Positions 27,642 to 37,016 are shown, numbered from the stretch's first letter. The stretch: 64,000 nt of DNA from an uncultured Bacteroidota bacterium (GCA_903882805.1 CAIRYK010000071.1:57659-121658), one strand, 5' to 3'. Numbers and translations: made by a program. Notes: a model not told the origin generated them from the sequence alone.

Positions 27642-28922
27642 ATGAATTTCAACCGGAGAAGTTTTCTTAAAACAGCGTCAGCATTAGCTGCGTTTACGAT
27701 GGCCGAATTAAGCTCATTGTCGGCAGCGGCCGAGATTAAGACCGATGGTAAAACCATAGAACCCGACGATGAAGCATACTGGCGCAATGTAAGACAACTG
27801 TTCCCGTTATCGAAAGACCTAACCTATCTCAATAATGGCACTTTCGGACCATCGCCCTACCCGGTGATAGATGCTATGCGCACCGCGCAAATGGATGCCG
27901 ACCTGCACGGCAATTACGGCAGTTACGACACCACACCACCCAAACTGGCAAAATTTGTAGGAGCTGACGCCGACGAAATAGCGCTTACTCATAATGTTAC
28001 CGACGGCATTAACCTGGCTTGCTGGGGTGTGCCGCTACAAAAAGGCGATGAGGTAATACTCACCACTCACGAGCATGTAGGTAATGCGTCGCCATGGATG
28101 AACCGGCAAAAAGTTACTGGCATTGTTATAAAAAAGTATACGCCGGCAGCTACCGCCGCCGAAACGCTCAACCGCATTGCTGACCTGATAACTAAGAAAA
28201 CCCGCGCTATTGTTACCCCCCATATACCCTGCACACAAGGTCAGGTAATACCCATAAAAGAAGTATGCAAGCTGGCGCGCGACAAAGGCATCTTTTCGCT
28301 GATAGATGGCGCGCATGGCGCCGGAATGATGCCCCTAAACCTGCACGACATGGGCTGCGACACCTATGCCAGTTGCTGCCACAAATGGATGATGGGGCCT
28401 AAAGGCACAGGATTTCTGTATGTGCGCAAAGGCTTTCAGGACACTGTTCAATCGTACTACATGGGCGGCGGTACCGATGACGGCAAATGGGACATTATGA
28501 CCAACCCAATAACAATTGGTAACTATGCGCCATCGGCCCACCGTTATTTTGGAGGCACCCAGGCCAATGGCTTGTATACCGGTGTAAATGCAGCCATCGA
28601 TTTTATAGAAACCATAGGTATTGAGAATATACACCGGCGCATAAAGAGTCTGGGCAAGTACACTCAAGACCGTCTACTGGAGTTTGGCGATAAAATAGAA
28701 CTATTGACTCCAACAGAAGAAATATCGAGGTGCGCTGTGAACGGATTCAGGATTAAAGGCGTAGACTATCACAAGTTTTACGACATCTGTGCCGCCGAAA
28801 AAGTACGCATAAGAGCTGTGCCCGAAAACGGCATCAACTGCCTGCGCGTATCTACACACATATACAACAACAAAAACGAAGTGGATAAACTGATGGATCT
28901 CATCAAGAAATCTATCGCATAA
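27642..28922 (+). CDS. Tat-exported class V aminotransferase-fold PLP enzyme
   Basis: Protein of 426 residues with a twin-arginine signal (NFNRRSFLKTASALAAFTMA), so likely folded with its PLP cofactor in the cytoplasm and exported by Tat; tatA is in this window. The catalytic domain resembles isopenicillin-N epimerase/cysteine desulfurase-like enzymes: YLNNGTFGPSP, HNVTDGINLACWG, LIDGAHGAGMMPL, and the PLP lysine in CCHKWMMGPKGTGFLYV. Substrate is unknown; a periplasmic PLP enzyme of this class is unusual. It is a single gene with a strong terminator. Confidence 0.9.
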   Translation: MNFNRRSFLKTASALAAFTMAELSSLSAAAEIKTDGKTIEPDDEAYWRNVRQLFPLSKDLTYLNNGTFGPSPYPVIDAMRTAQMDADLHGNYGSYDTTPPKLAKFVGADADEIALTHNVTDGINLACWGVPLQKGDEVILTTHEHVGNASPWMNRQKVTGIVIKKYTPAATAAETLNRIADLITKKTRAIVTPHIPCTQGQVIPIKEVCKLARDKGIFSLIDGAHGAGMMPLNLHDMGCDTYASCCHKWMMGPKGTGFLYVRKGFQDTVQSYYMGGGTDDGKWDIMTNPITIGNYAPSAHRYFGGTQANGLYTGVNAAIDFIETIGIENIHRRIKSLGKYTQDRLLEFGDKIELLTPTEEISRCAVNGFRIKGVDYHKFYDICAAEKVRIRAVPENGINCLRVSTHIYNNKNEVDKLMDLIKKSIA

Positions 28923-28940
28923 GAATTGCGCCTTGACCAA

Positions 28941-28992
28941 AATAGCTAAGCCTCCCACTGAATTATTAATCAGGTAGAGGCTTAGCTATTTT
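28941..28992. terminator. Strong terminator between convergent genes
   Basis: Perfect 15-bp stem AAATAGCTAAGCCTC (28941-28955) and GAGGCTTAGCTATTT (28978-28992) with a 22-nt loop, then further T residues on the plus strand. It may also stop the minus-strand aspartic protease gene. Confidence 0.85.
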
Positions 28993-29026
28993 TTTGAACA
29001 CTGTACTGGCTTTGAGGCCAACTCTA

Positions 29027-29446
29027 TTATTTCATTTTCATCTGTGCAAAATATGGATGGTCAGGATGCACAATCAATTCCTGACGTGTGGGGTGTATCA
29101 GCACATCCATATCCTCCATAGGGATAGCCCCAAGCAGCGGTTCAGAGTCGCCCGGTAATACTATGGCGTTGCATAATGTACGCCTGTTGGCAAACCTCAG
29201 TTCTACCTGCGACACCACATCATATTCAGCTATATGGCTATTGGCCAGTTGCACTTTGCGTTTTTCTACTATCGGCAATTGTAGTTGCTCTTGTATACTT
29301 TCATTTATGGCCAGCATTACAGAGCCGGTATCAACAAGCATCGATACGGGCATCCGTTTTACTTCCTCATCACCAATCATATACTTTCTGGCCATTTCTA
29401 AATCGAACGCATTTATCAATTCTACGTTGGCGTATATCAATCCCAT
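29027..29446 (-). CDS. Retropepsin-like aspartic protease (clan AA)
   Basis: Protein of 139 residues with a single catalytic motif LVDTGSVMLAINES, as in retroviral-type proteases that act as homodimers. A flap-like hydrophobic stretch follows, then the psi-loop region LPGDSEPLLGAIPMEDMDVL, which includes the LLG-type motif. No signal peptide. It probably acts in the cytoplasm; target proteins are unknown. Confidence 0.85.
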   Translation of the reverse strand: MGLIYANVELINAFDLEMARKYMIGDEEVKRMPVSMLVDTGSVMLAINESIQEQLQLPIVEKRKVQLANSHIAEYDVVSQVELRFANRRTLCNAIVLPGDSEPLLGAIPMEDMDVLIHPTRQELIVHPDHPYFAQMKMK

Positions 29447-29517
29447 TTTACAGGCTATTTATAATCAAAAATAATGGATTTCGCGCAATTTTGCGTATTA
29501 AGCGTTTCCTAAAACAA

Positions 29518-29549
29518 ATAGAGCAAACACGTTGCCGTGCCTGCTCTAT
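29518..29549 (-). terminator. Possible terminator after the S9 peptidase
   Basis: 8-bp stem ATAGAGCA (29518-29525) with TGCTCTAT (29542-29549); on the minus strand it is followed by TTGTTTT. It lies 28 nt past the stop at 29577. Confidence 0.5.
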
Positions 29550-29576
29550 GCTATGTTTCTATTACTATTTTGTTGT

Positions 29577-31589
29577 TTATTTCAGTGTTTCGTCGAGCCA
29601 TTTAAAAAACTCGCGCTGCCAGGCTATGCCATTTTGCGGATGCAACACCCAATGGTTTTCGTTGGGTAGATAAAGCAACTTAGCTTTTACGCCATTGCCT
29701 CTTGCTGCGCCAAACGCCTCCAATCCTTGTTCAGTAGGCACACGATAATCTGTACCGCCCTGAATAATCATTATCGGAGTGTTCCACTTGCTTACAAAGT
29801 TGCTTGGATTAAACTTTTCGTAGCTCTCGGGCTCCGGCTTTTTCCAGTATGGTCCGCCGATGTCCCAGTTGGCAAACCACAACTCTTCGGTAGTGCCATA
29901 CCAGCTCTTCAGGTCAAACAAACCGTCGTGAGCTATGAATGTTTTGAAACGATTGTTGTGCATACCTGCCAACATAAACACACTATACCCGCCATAGCTT
30001 GCGCCTACACAGCCCAAGCGGCTTTTGTCTACATATTTTTCTTTGCAAATATCATCAATCGTTACAAGGTAGTCTTGCATAGGCAGCCCGCCCCAGTCTT
30101 TGCTTATTTCTTCGTTCCACTTCACACCCCAGCCCGGCATACCTCTGCGGTTTGGCGCGACAACTATATACCCCTGAGCAGCCATCAACTGGAAGTTCCA
30201 CCTGATGCTGTAAAACTGCGACAAGGCCGATTGTGGTCCACCCTGGCAGTAAAGGAGTGTCGGGTACTTTTTGTTAGGGTCAAAGTCGGGCGGATAAATG
30301 ACCCACGCATGTAGTGTAGTGCCGTCGGTGGTTTGTATTTTACGCATCTCCGTCTTGCTCATCTGCAGATTCTGATAGATATTATCGTTCTCGTGCGTAA
30401 GCGGACGCATATCGCCATAAAGCGGCTTTACAGCAAACAATTCCGACGCATGATTCATATCACAACGCGATACAATCACCTCGCCATTTGCCTCACCGAT
30501 TACACCGTTAATATCAAATTTGCCCTTGGTTACTATCTGCACTGTATTCTTGTCCAGGTCTTTATCCGTAATACCTACCTGAAACAATTGCTGCGTTCCC
30601 TCGAAAGGGGCATTGAAGTAAATTTTCGTTTCCTGACTGTTAAAAATGAAACCCTCTACTGTGCCATCCCATTTGGCCGTGATGTTGGTTTTCTTTTTTG
30701 TGGTTACGTCCATCAGTATTATGTCGGTCTTGTCGGCCTCGTAGCCGTCGCGGGCCATACTGGTGTACGCCAGCGTCTTTCCTGTTTTATTAAATACAGG
30801 TTGAGTGTCGTATCCCTTCCAGCCTTCCGTCCAGTTTTCCGTTTTGCCGGTGGCGGTGTTGTAGTAATATAGGTCGGTATTGGTGCTGTGGGCATAATCT
30901 TTCCCAAACTTCTTTTTGCACACATATACAAATCCCTTGTTATCGGGCGACCAAGCCAGATCCTCAGCGCCGCCAAAAGGCTTCTGCGGACAATCGTATG
31001 GCTCGTCTTCCATAATATCCTTAACTGTACCCTGCTTTAGCGATGCTACAAAAATGTGCGAAAAGCGACCATCTTCCCAGGTATCCCAGTGGCGGTAGTT
31101 GAGGTCGGTATATACTTTTGCTGTAGTGTTGGGCAAATCGCGATACAAATCAGAACCAAGCATTGGTTTTACCAATACATCTTTAGAAAACGCTACATAC
31201 TGACCGTTGGGAGATACCCATACGTTTTCAGCGTCCTGAAGGCCACTGTATATTTCTTTCCAGGTGCTGCCGCTATCCAGACTTTGATACAAAAAGTTAT
31301 CGTAGGTGGCATACCAAGCATGGTCGTAGCGCTGGGTAATGGTTTTACCGGCTTCCGATGTCCATTCTTTACGCTCCCCATCTTTTACATTGAGGCGGTA
31401 TTGATGCACAATGCTTTTCTCGGTTTTCCAATCTACAGTTTTAGAAGAGTAGTAAACATATTTACCTTCTCTGCCCACACCGTTGGCCGAAACTCTATGG
31501 AGACTCCACAACAGTTCAGGCGTCATGCGCTCTTGGGCATTGCCCGCTGTAGCAAACAGTAATAATAATGGTAGTAACGTACGTTTCAT
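29577..31589 (-). CDS. S9 family prolyl oligopeptidase-type peptidase
   Basis: Exported serine peptidase of 670 residues with a signal peptide (MKRTLLPLLLLFATAGNA). The N-terminal half is a beta-propeller with WD40-like/PD40 blades (SPDNKGFVYVCKK, FNKTGKTLAYTS). The C-terminal alpha/beta hydrolase has the nucleophile in GASYGGYSVFM, the acid in QGGTDYRVPTE and His in NENHWVLHP. It belongs to the acylaminoacyl-/dipeptidyl-peptidase group that trims peptides in the periplasm. It is 54 nt downstream of the Ig-like lipoprotein gene. Confidence 0.95.
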   Translation of the reverse strand: MKRTLLPLLLLFATAGNAQERMTPELLWSLHRVSANGVGREGKYVYYSSKTVDWKTEKSIVHQYRLNVKDGERKEWTSEAGKTITQRYDHAWYATYDNFLYQSLDSGSTWKEIYSGLQDAENVWVSPNGQYVAFSKDVLVKPMLGSDLYRDLPNTTAKVYTDLNYRHWDTWEDGRFSHIFVASLKQGTVKDIMEDEPYDCPQKPFGGAEDLAWSPDNKGFVYVCKKKFGKDYAHSTNTDLYYYNTATGKTENWTEGWKGYDTQPVFNKTGKTLAYTSMARDGYEADKTDIILMDVTTKKKTNITAKWDGTVEGFIFNSQETKIYFNAPFEGTQQLFQVGITDKDLDKNTVQIVTKGKFDINGVIGEANGEVIVSRCDMNHASELFAVKPLYGDMRPLTHENDNIYQNLQMSKTEMRKIQTTDGTTLHAWVIYPPDFDPNKKYPTLLYCQGGPQSALSQFYSIRWNFQLMAAQGYIVVAPNRRGMPGWGVKWNEEISKDWGGLPMQDYLVTIDDICKEKYVDKSRLGCVGASYGGYSVFMLAGMHNNRFKTFIAHDGLFDLKSWYGTTEELWFANWDIGGPYWKKPEPESYEKFNPSNFVSKWNTPIMIIQGGTDYRVPTEQGLEAFGAARGNGVKAKLLYLPNENHWVLHPQNGIAWQREFFKWLDETLK

Positions 31590-31643
31590 AATTATAAATA
31601 GAAAGTCAAAATTAGAAATTAAAAATAAACAAGTGGCAGAACT

Positions 31644-33137
31644 TTACCTTACGCCGCCTTTATCACCCTTTTTTCCCGTTGTTGGCTTGGTATCAAAGTC
31701 AATAACCATGTCCCATCCGGCTTTTACGCTCACAGGTTCGTTATAGGGTACTACTTCCTCGGGTTGGCGTTTTGCAAACAAATCGCCGGTGTCCCATTTA
31801 CCATTCCCATTGGCATCCACTATCAGCCTTATGGTATAGCGGGCAGGCCGCAGGTGAACGAGCTTGACCATGGTATCGCTAACAGGCGTATTGGCCACAG
31901 TGTCTTTGTCTGAATTAATGAGCAACACATACTTTCTGTCGTAGTATTTTGTAGGTAGGTGCAGCTTCAGTTTGCCATATTCCTCATCGCCCCAGGTGCG
32001 AAACGAAAAACGCGCCGGCATAATCTCTTTACCTGTTGTGTCTTTGGCAAAGCCTTTAGCCAGTTTTAGTGTATACACTCTATCTTCTGCCCAATGCGGC
32101 GGAATAACATAAAGCTGATTTGGGTGCGCTGAGTCGGTTTTGTACCTGCATTCGGGTGTGTAGGTAACGCCGGCGCTATCGTAACTAAGCGTTATTTTCT
32201 GTCTGGCAAGTACGGGTATTTTATTGAAAATAATTTTAATGTCATTAGTCAAATCAAAGGTGCGTTTGCTCACATCCGAAGAATCGACATTGATCAAATA
32301 CGAAAAAGCCTCTTCGCCCTTTGGTTCCTTACCCATGCGCAGCGCTTTTGCTTTCTGCAACGAATCGGTTTTGCGTTTTGCTGCTGTATCTGCAATTTCC
32401 TCAAATATCTTTAATACTATTCTGTTGGCTGTGCTGTCGCCGGGAGTAACAATGGTGTTGTTAAAGGCTATTTGTTCTCCATTGCCATCATACACCATAT
32501 TATTGTTGGCATCTTTAAGCGCATATATTTTAAAATCGCGCTTGGGTAACCCCTTGAAGGTAAATACCCCCTTGCCATCGGCCTTGGTTATGTACTTGGG
32601 CTTATGGCGCACTACGGCGCTATCGGCCTCGGCGCCGCTGTATAACTCTACCCAAGCTCCCGATGAATCGGGAAGGCCTGTAGCGGCATTAATGATCTGA
32701 CCCAATAACTGAAGCGAATCGAAATAGGCGCCTGTGCTGAATGTATAGGTGTACTTGCTAAACGGATTGCTCTCGTGCAGGTCTTTTATAGCATTGCCAA
32801 ACGACAGTCGGTAAGTAGTGTTAGGCTCCAGCAGCGAGTCAACTATCTTCACAGTTACCCTGCGGTTATTACCCGTTACCACTGGCGCTATAGGTAGCAT
32901 GGGCGACAACTCAACTTCTTTTGTTGCATCGCTTACCACTATGTACTCATCAAAATCAATATAAATACGACTCACCTTAGTATTGAGCAGCGAGTCTGAA
33001 GGCGCTATTTTGATCAGCTTCGGCGGCGTAGCATCGCGCTTACCACCCGTAGGGGCTGTGATATTTGCGCAACCTGCGCATACCAACAATAAAACCAGCA
33101 ATAGATAACGGCAACCCCCAATATTCATTAACGCCAA
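31644..33137 (-). CDS. Ig-like (Big_5) domain lipoprotein
   Basis: Exported protein of 497 residues. The N-terminus has a hydrophobic helix ending in a lipobox-like LVCAGCANI, so probably an anchored lipoprotein, although Cys at -3 is slightly atypical. The domain ATPPKLIKIAPSDSLLNTKV through IYIDFDEYI is a bacterial Ig-like Big_5 fold. A prealbumin/carboxypeptidase-like segment follows (GVFTFKGLPKRDFKIYALKD), then a third beta region with RLIVDANGNGKWDTGD. This architecture is widespread in Bacteroidota and functionally uncharacterised. A basic C-terminal tail (TGKKGDKGG) is present. Confidence 0.85.
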   Translation of the reverse strand: MALMNIGGCRYLLLVLLLVCAGCANITAPTGGKRDATPPKLIKIAPSDSLLNTKVSRIYIDFDEYIVVSDATKEVELSPMLPIAPVVTGNNRRVTVKIVDSLLEPNTTYRLSFGNAIKDLHESNPFSKYTYTFSTGAYFDSLQLLGQIINAATGLPDSSGAWVELYSGAEADSAVVRHKPKYITKADGKGVFTFKGLPKRDFKIYALKDANNNMVYDGNGEQIAFNNTIVTPGDSTANRIVLKIFEEIADTAAKRKTDSLQKAKALRMGKEPKGEEAFSYLINVDSSDVSKRTFDLTNDIKIIFNKIPVLARQKITLSYDSAGVTYTPECRYKTDSAHPNQLYVIPPHWAEDRVYTLKLAKGFAKDTTGKEIMPARFSFRTWGDEEYGKLKLHLPTKYYDRKYVLLINSDKDTVANTPVSDTMVKLVHLRPARYTIRLIVDANGNGKWDTGDLFAKRQPEEVVPYNEPVSVKAGWDMVIDFDTKPTTGKKGDKGGVR

Positions 33138-33308
33138 AATTAAATAAAAATCGGGTCATTGGCCATGGTCTACCCCAACTATTGCGGTGGAAACATAATT
33201 TCACGGCATACGAAGGGCCAGTTTGTGCACTTCCTAACAAGTGTTTACCAATACCGTTAGCTTGTATTTATCGGATATTAAAATTATTATTGCACAAACC
33301 GACTACGG

Positions 33309-34727
33309 GTGCTATTTAATACCAAAGATTTTGCCCAATTTTTCGCGATAATACTGGCTGTTTATTGGCTTGTTTGGCAATGGCGCGAGGTACGCAATGT
33401 TTTTTTACTACTCGCATGCAGCTACTTTTACTACAGGTTTCGCAATACGCTGCCGGTATACTTATACAGCATTATCAGCGTAAGTTATCTTTCGGGCCTG
33501 GCTATGAGCCGAATAGAGCCTCAAAACAAACGAAAGGCCCTCCTTGTAGTCACGATTGTTATACTAGGCTTGGGGCTTGCCTACATCAAATACTCTGGCC
33601 TATTGCTTGGCAACATTCCCGGTATGGAGCAGTGGCAGGCCAGCGCCATGCACATTATTACACCCATAGGCATTAGCTATTTTACGTTTTCAACTATTGG
33701 TTATATCACAGATGTCTATCGCCGCACCATAGTTGCCGAAACCAACTTTATCGTTTACGCCTCCTATATCAGTTACTTCCCGCACATACTGTGCGGACCT
33801 ATAGCATCTGCAGCCGGGCTGTTGCCGCAGTTTAAGAACCCTGTAAAACCCAGCTTGGAGGTGATAGAAGCATCGGTAGCTGAAATACTGTGGGGATTGT
33901 ATAAAAAAATGGTTGTAGCCGACAACATCGCCATAATGGTAAATTATTGTTTTGCCAACTACAAAGACCAAACGGGCAGCACCTTGTTTCTGGGCGTTAC
34001 GCTGTTTAGCTTCTTTATTTATGCCGACTTTTCCGGTTATTCAGAGATAGCGCGCGGCACATCGCGATTGCTGGGTATAGAGCTGGTGAAGAATTTTAAA
34101 ATGCCCTTTTTCAGTCGTAATCCCGGCGAAATGTGGCGGCGGTGGCACACATCGCTCCGCAAGTGGATGCTGGATTATATATACCTGCCGCTGGGCGGCG
34201 CCAAGGTGGGCAAGACAAAATACATGCTCATCATCTTTTTCATTTTTTGCTTTTCGGGCTTGTGGCACGGGGCCAATGTTACTTTTATTTGCTGGGGCGT
34301 ACTCAATGGGTTATACTTTTTTGTGTATCTATTCTCCAACTCTTTTACCCGTTACAAAGACCTGCCCGGTAAGGGTAAGCTATTGCCCAACGGCAAAGAG
34401 CTGCTACAAATGTTTATCACCTTCAATCTGGCTACCATTATGCGTATTTTCTTCCGTTCGCCAAATATGGAGGTAGCTACCGGTTTTTTTATGAAAATAA
34501 TGTCGGCGAGTCTTTTTGCTGCGCCGCTGATGGTAGTGGTGCGCAAGTATGTATGGTGCCTGCCCATGCTGGCTATAGAATGGGTGCAACGCGAAAAAGA
34601 CTATGTGCTGCAGTTGCCGCGCGTACCTGTGGCCATAAGAGTTAGCGTATATATAGCGGTTATTGGTGCAATTTGGTATTTTTGTCCTAAACAGAGCGCT
34701 ACGGAGTGCTACTATTTTAAATTTTAA
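33309..34727 (+). CDS. MBOAT family O-acyltransferase (AlgI-like)
   Basis: Polytopic membrane acyltransferase of 472 residues, about eleven helices, moving acyl groups across the membrane to polysaccharide-modifying partners. Family signs are the catalytic-region His in SGLWHGANVTFICWG, the block MWRRWHTSLRKWMLDYIYLP, and FADFSGYSEIARG-like YADFSGYSEIARG. The start is a GTG at 33309; no in-frame ATG lies before the upstream stop at 33279. It is followed 20 nt later by an SGNH protein and a hexapeptide transferase, which together suggest polysaccharide O-acetylation. Confidence 0.92.
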   Translation: MLFNTKDFAQFFAIILAVYWLVWQWREVRNVFLLLACSYFYYRFRNTLPVYLYSIISVSYLSGLAMSRIEPQNKRKALLVVTIVILGLGLAYIKYSGLLLGNIPGMEQWQASAMHIITPIGISYFTFSTIGYITDVYRRTIVAETNFIVYASYISYFPHILCGPIASAAGLLPQFKNPVKPSLEVIEASVAEILWGLYKKMVVADNIAIMVNYCFANYKDQTGSTLFLGVTLFSFFIYADFSGYSEIARGTSRLLGIELVKNFKMPFFSRNPGEMWRRWHTSLRKWMLDYIYLPLGGAKVGKTKYMLIIFFIFCFSGLWHGANVTFICWGVLNGLYFFVYLFSNSFTRYKDLPGKGKLLPNGKELLQMFITFNLATIMRIFFRSPNMEVATGFFMKIMSASLFAAPLMVVVRKYVWCLPMLAIEWVQREKDYVLQLPRVPVAIRVSVYIAVIGAIWYFCPKQSATECYYFKF

Positions 34728-34747
34728 ACGTTCATAACTGTTCTATA

Positions 34748-35776
34748 ATGAAGCCGTTACACTTTCTTTATTTGCTACTGGCTGCGGGAACTCCCCTGCT
34801 GCATGGCTGCGCCAACAAAAACGACGACAAAGAACGCCAACACAAAGAATTTGAATACAAGCAACACGAAGCACAGGTAGCCAAGCTGGAAAGCCTGAAC
34901 AAAGAATACCCGCAGATACCCGACGAACGACTGATGGAAAACAACGGGGCCAACAGTCCGCTGTATGCCGAACTAAAAGAAAGGTATAAAAACTACCTGA
35001 TACAGCTGAACAAAGATGTAACAGCTACGGGCGCCAAATTTGTGGTAATGATCATGAAACCCATTGAGAAACCCGGCGACCCTACCCTCAACTTCAAAGC
35101 CGGACGACCATTTATATTGAAAACCTGCGCCGACCTGGGTATAGACTGCATAGACCTTACCGACCAGATAGACGCGCAAGACCCGAAAGAAATAACGCTG
35201 CTACCCCGCGATGGCCACTGGTCGAAAAAGGGGGGCGAGTTTTATGCCGGATTGTTTATGCCTATTGTAAAGAAACACATGGGGAATAAAAGTACGGTAA
35301 CCTACAAAGACAACGAACGCCCCGAAACCTTTGGCGACCTGCCGCCAAACGATGATGAAATACTGGATGGCGGCAAAGACATACCCTACCACCTGAAAGC
35401 TAATGTGCAGGGCCTGCGTATGGACTACGACCTGAAGTTTCCGAAAACAAAGCCGCGCATATTGTTTATGGGCAGCTCGCATGTATATTTTCCGTTTCTC
35501 GACAACGAATACATAGCCACCACCGTGTTGCAAAAACAAATGCCGGAAGTAGAAATACTGAATGCAGGCATACTGAGCGCCAGCATAGACGACTATGTTT
35601 CGCTATTTGCAGAAAAGGCCAAGTATGCCGAACCCGATGTAGTGATTTTGCAAACCAATGGCGGCGACATAATACATCTGTACTTTAGCAACCGCAACCA
35701 CGTGAGCCGCAACCAAACGCCGCACACCCCTACCAAACTGGAAGAAGCCTACTACAAAGCCACCTATAAATACTAA
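34748..35776 (+). CDS. SGNH/AlgX-like lipoprotein
   Basis: Exported protein of 342 residues with a lipoprotein signal (LLLAAGTPLLHGCANKN). The body resembles AlgX/AlgJ-type SGNH hydrolase folds: a block-I-like FMGSSHVYFPF with Ser, and DGHWSKKGGEFYAGL, the Asp-x-x-His acetyl-transfer motif. A helical charged N-terminal region (residues 25-60) may be a spacer. With the MBOAT gene just upstream it probably passes acyl groups onto an exported polysaccharide in the periplasm. The exact substrate is unknown. Confidence 0.82.
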   Translation: MKPLHFLYLLLAAGTPLLHGCANKNDDKERQHKEFEYKQHEAQVAKLESLNKEYPQIPDERLMENNGANSPLYAELKERYKNYLIQLNKDVTATGAKFVVMIMKPIEKPGDPTLNFKAGRPFILKTCADLGIDCIDLTDQIDAQDPKEITLLPRDGHWSKKGGEFYAGLFMPIVKKHMGNKSTVTYKDNERPETFGDLPPNDDEILDGGKDIPYHLKANVQGLRMDYDLKFPKTKPRILFMGSSHVYFPFLDNEYIATTVLQKQMPEVEILNAGILSASIDDYVSLFAEKAKYAEPDVVILQTNGGDIIHLYFSNRNHVSRNQTPHTPTKLEEAYYKATYKY

Positions 35777-35787
35777 TACTCCGCACC

Positions 35788-36375
35788 ATGATACAAGACA
35801 ATGCCGCCGCCGCTAACAATACCCCCACCGCAGGCCACAACTCAGTAATATCGCCCAAAGCGAAGTTTGGGGTCAATTGTAGTGTAGGATTGTTTTGTAT
35901 TATAGAAGATGATGTAACCATAGGCGACAATGTAACCATAGGCGACTACTGCAAGGTGGTGAACAATGTGCGGATAGGTAACAATACGCGCCTGCAAAGC
36001 CATGTGGAGATACGCGCCAACACCCGCATAGGCGATAACTGCTACATAGATTCGTTTGTGGCCTTCTCCGGCGAATCGGTGATAGGCAATAATGTAACCA
36101 TACGCTACAGCGCCATAATAGCCCGCGGCGTGCGCGTGGGCGACAACACCTATATATGCCCGCTGGTAATGACCAACAACCTGGACACACAGCAACAATC
36201 GGTGGGAGGAGCGCATATTGGCGCTAATTGTTTTATAGGCACCAATGCCGTACTGAACCACGGCATAAAACTGGAAGACAACGTAACCATAGGCTCGCTA
36301 AGCTTTGTAAACACCGACTGTAAGAGCGGCAAAACCTACGTAGGCGTTCCGGCTAAAGAAATGGTGAAATCGTAG
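35788..36375 (+). CDS. Hexapeptide-repeat (left-handed beta-helix) acyltransferase
   Basis: Protein of 195 residues built of hexapeptide turns (I-G-D-N-V-T type: VTIGDNVTIGDYCKVVNNVR, then RIGDNCYIDSFVAF), the LbH fold of sugar O- or N-acyltransferases. It ends GKTYVGVPAKEMVKS, the usual closing motif. No membrane segment. It is 11 nt after the SGNH lipoprotein and completes a likely three-gene O-acylation unit. Sugar and acyl donor cannot be read. Confidence 0.88.
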   Translation: MIQDNAAAANNTPTAGHNSVISPKAKFGVNCSVGLFCIIEDDVTIGDNVTIGDYCKVVNNVRIGNNTRLQSHVEIRANTRIGDNCYIDSFVAFSGESVIGNNVTIRYSAIIARGVRVGDNTYICPLVMTNNLDTQQQSVGGAHIGANCFIGTNAVLNHGIKLEDNVTIGSLSFVNTDCKSGKTYVGVPAKEMVKS

Positions 36376-36485
36376 CCCAAAAGAGCAAAACGCCGTTAAA
36401 ATACGCCTATACCCTACCCCAAAAGAACTAAAACAGCCTAAAAAAGGGTTATAAAATATTTTATTCGAAATTCCGGCTAAAAATA

Positions 36486-36518
36486 TTTGCGCTTCTGAAA
36501 AATCTTTTACTATCTTTG
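36486..36518 (+). promoter_or_regulatory. Promoter of tRNA-Asp
   Basis: TTTG at 36486-36489, a 21-nt spacer, and TATCTTTG at 36511-36518, matching the Bacteroidota consensus, about 70 nt before the tRNA. Confidence 0.65.
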
Positions 36519-36588
36519 CACTCCAATCACGAAATAACGCGGTCAACACCACCAAAATTGAGTGAAAAGGAACAAAAATAACTACTTT

Positions 36589-36662
36589 GGATTGGTAGTT
36601 CAGTTGGTTAGAATGCCGCCCTGTCACGGCGGAGGTCGCGGGTTCGAGTCCCGTCCAGTCCG
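36589..36662 (+). tRNA. tRNA-Asp (anticodon GUC)
   Basis: 74-nt cloverleaf: acceptor GGATTGG pairs with CCAGTCC (one G-U), D-arm with AGTTGGTTA loop, anticodon loop CTGTCAC giving GTC, and T-arm GCGGG-TTCGAGT-CCCGT. CCA is not encoded. A terminator follows directly. Confidence 0.96.
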
Positions 36663-36664
36663 CG

Positions 36665-36690
36665 AAAAGCCCCAGATTTGGGGCTTTTTT
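36665..36690 (+). terminator. Terminator after tRNA-Asp
   Basis: AAAAGCCCC (36665-36673), loop AGATTT, GGGGC then six T (36680-36690). Confidence 0.85.
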
Positions 36691-36706
36691 GTTTTTGGAA
36701 ATTTTA

Positions 36707-36761
36707 TGGTTAGGGTGCCGCCCTCTCGACGGAGGTCGCGGGTTCGGGTACCCAAATCCGC
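36707..36761 (+). pseudogene. Degenerate second tRNA-Asp copy
   Basis: From TGGTTAGGGTGCCGCCCT to ATCCGC this stretch matches the D-arm through 3' end of the intact tRNA-Asp 118 nt upstream. The acceptor 5' half is missing, the anticodon stem is shortened (CTCTCGAC in place of CTGTCACGGC) and the 3' arm is altered. It cannot fold as a tRNA. Confidence 0.8.
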
Positions 36762-36800
36762 AAACAAACGAGACCCGCGTTTTGGGATCAAGCTACAAAG

Positions 36801-37016
36801 TTCCCCCAGTTAAGCCTAGCCTCCCATTACACTTCCACAACCGCCCATCTCCGATTGGTGAATGTGCGAATAGAACTTGAAAAAACACTTTTCGGATGGC
36901 AACATGCGTAAATGTCCCACATTATCACTCACCTCACTAAAGTACCCAATATGCAACCGGCACTAAGTGGTATCTCCCAATTCTAACACAAAAGGTTAGT
37001 GCGTTATAGTCAAATA
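36801..37016. repeat. Diverged direct repeat, copy A
   Basis: Shares with copy B (38579-38800) the landmarks GTTAAGCCTAGCCTCC, ATCTCCGATT, GAATGTGCGAATA, ATGCGTA, TGCAACCGG and GTGCGTTAT in the same order and spacing. Not coding on either strand. The VCBS-protein gene lies between the two copies. Confidence 0.75.
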
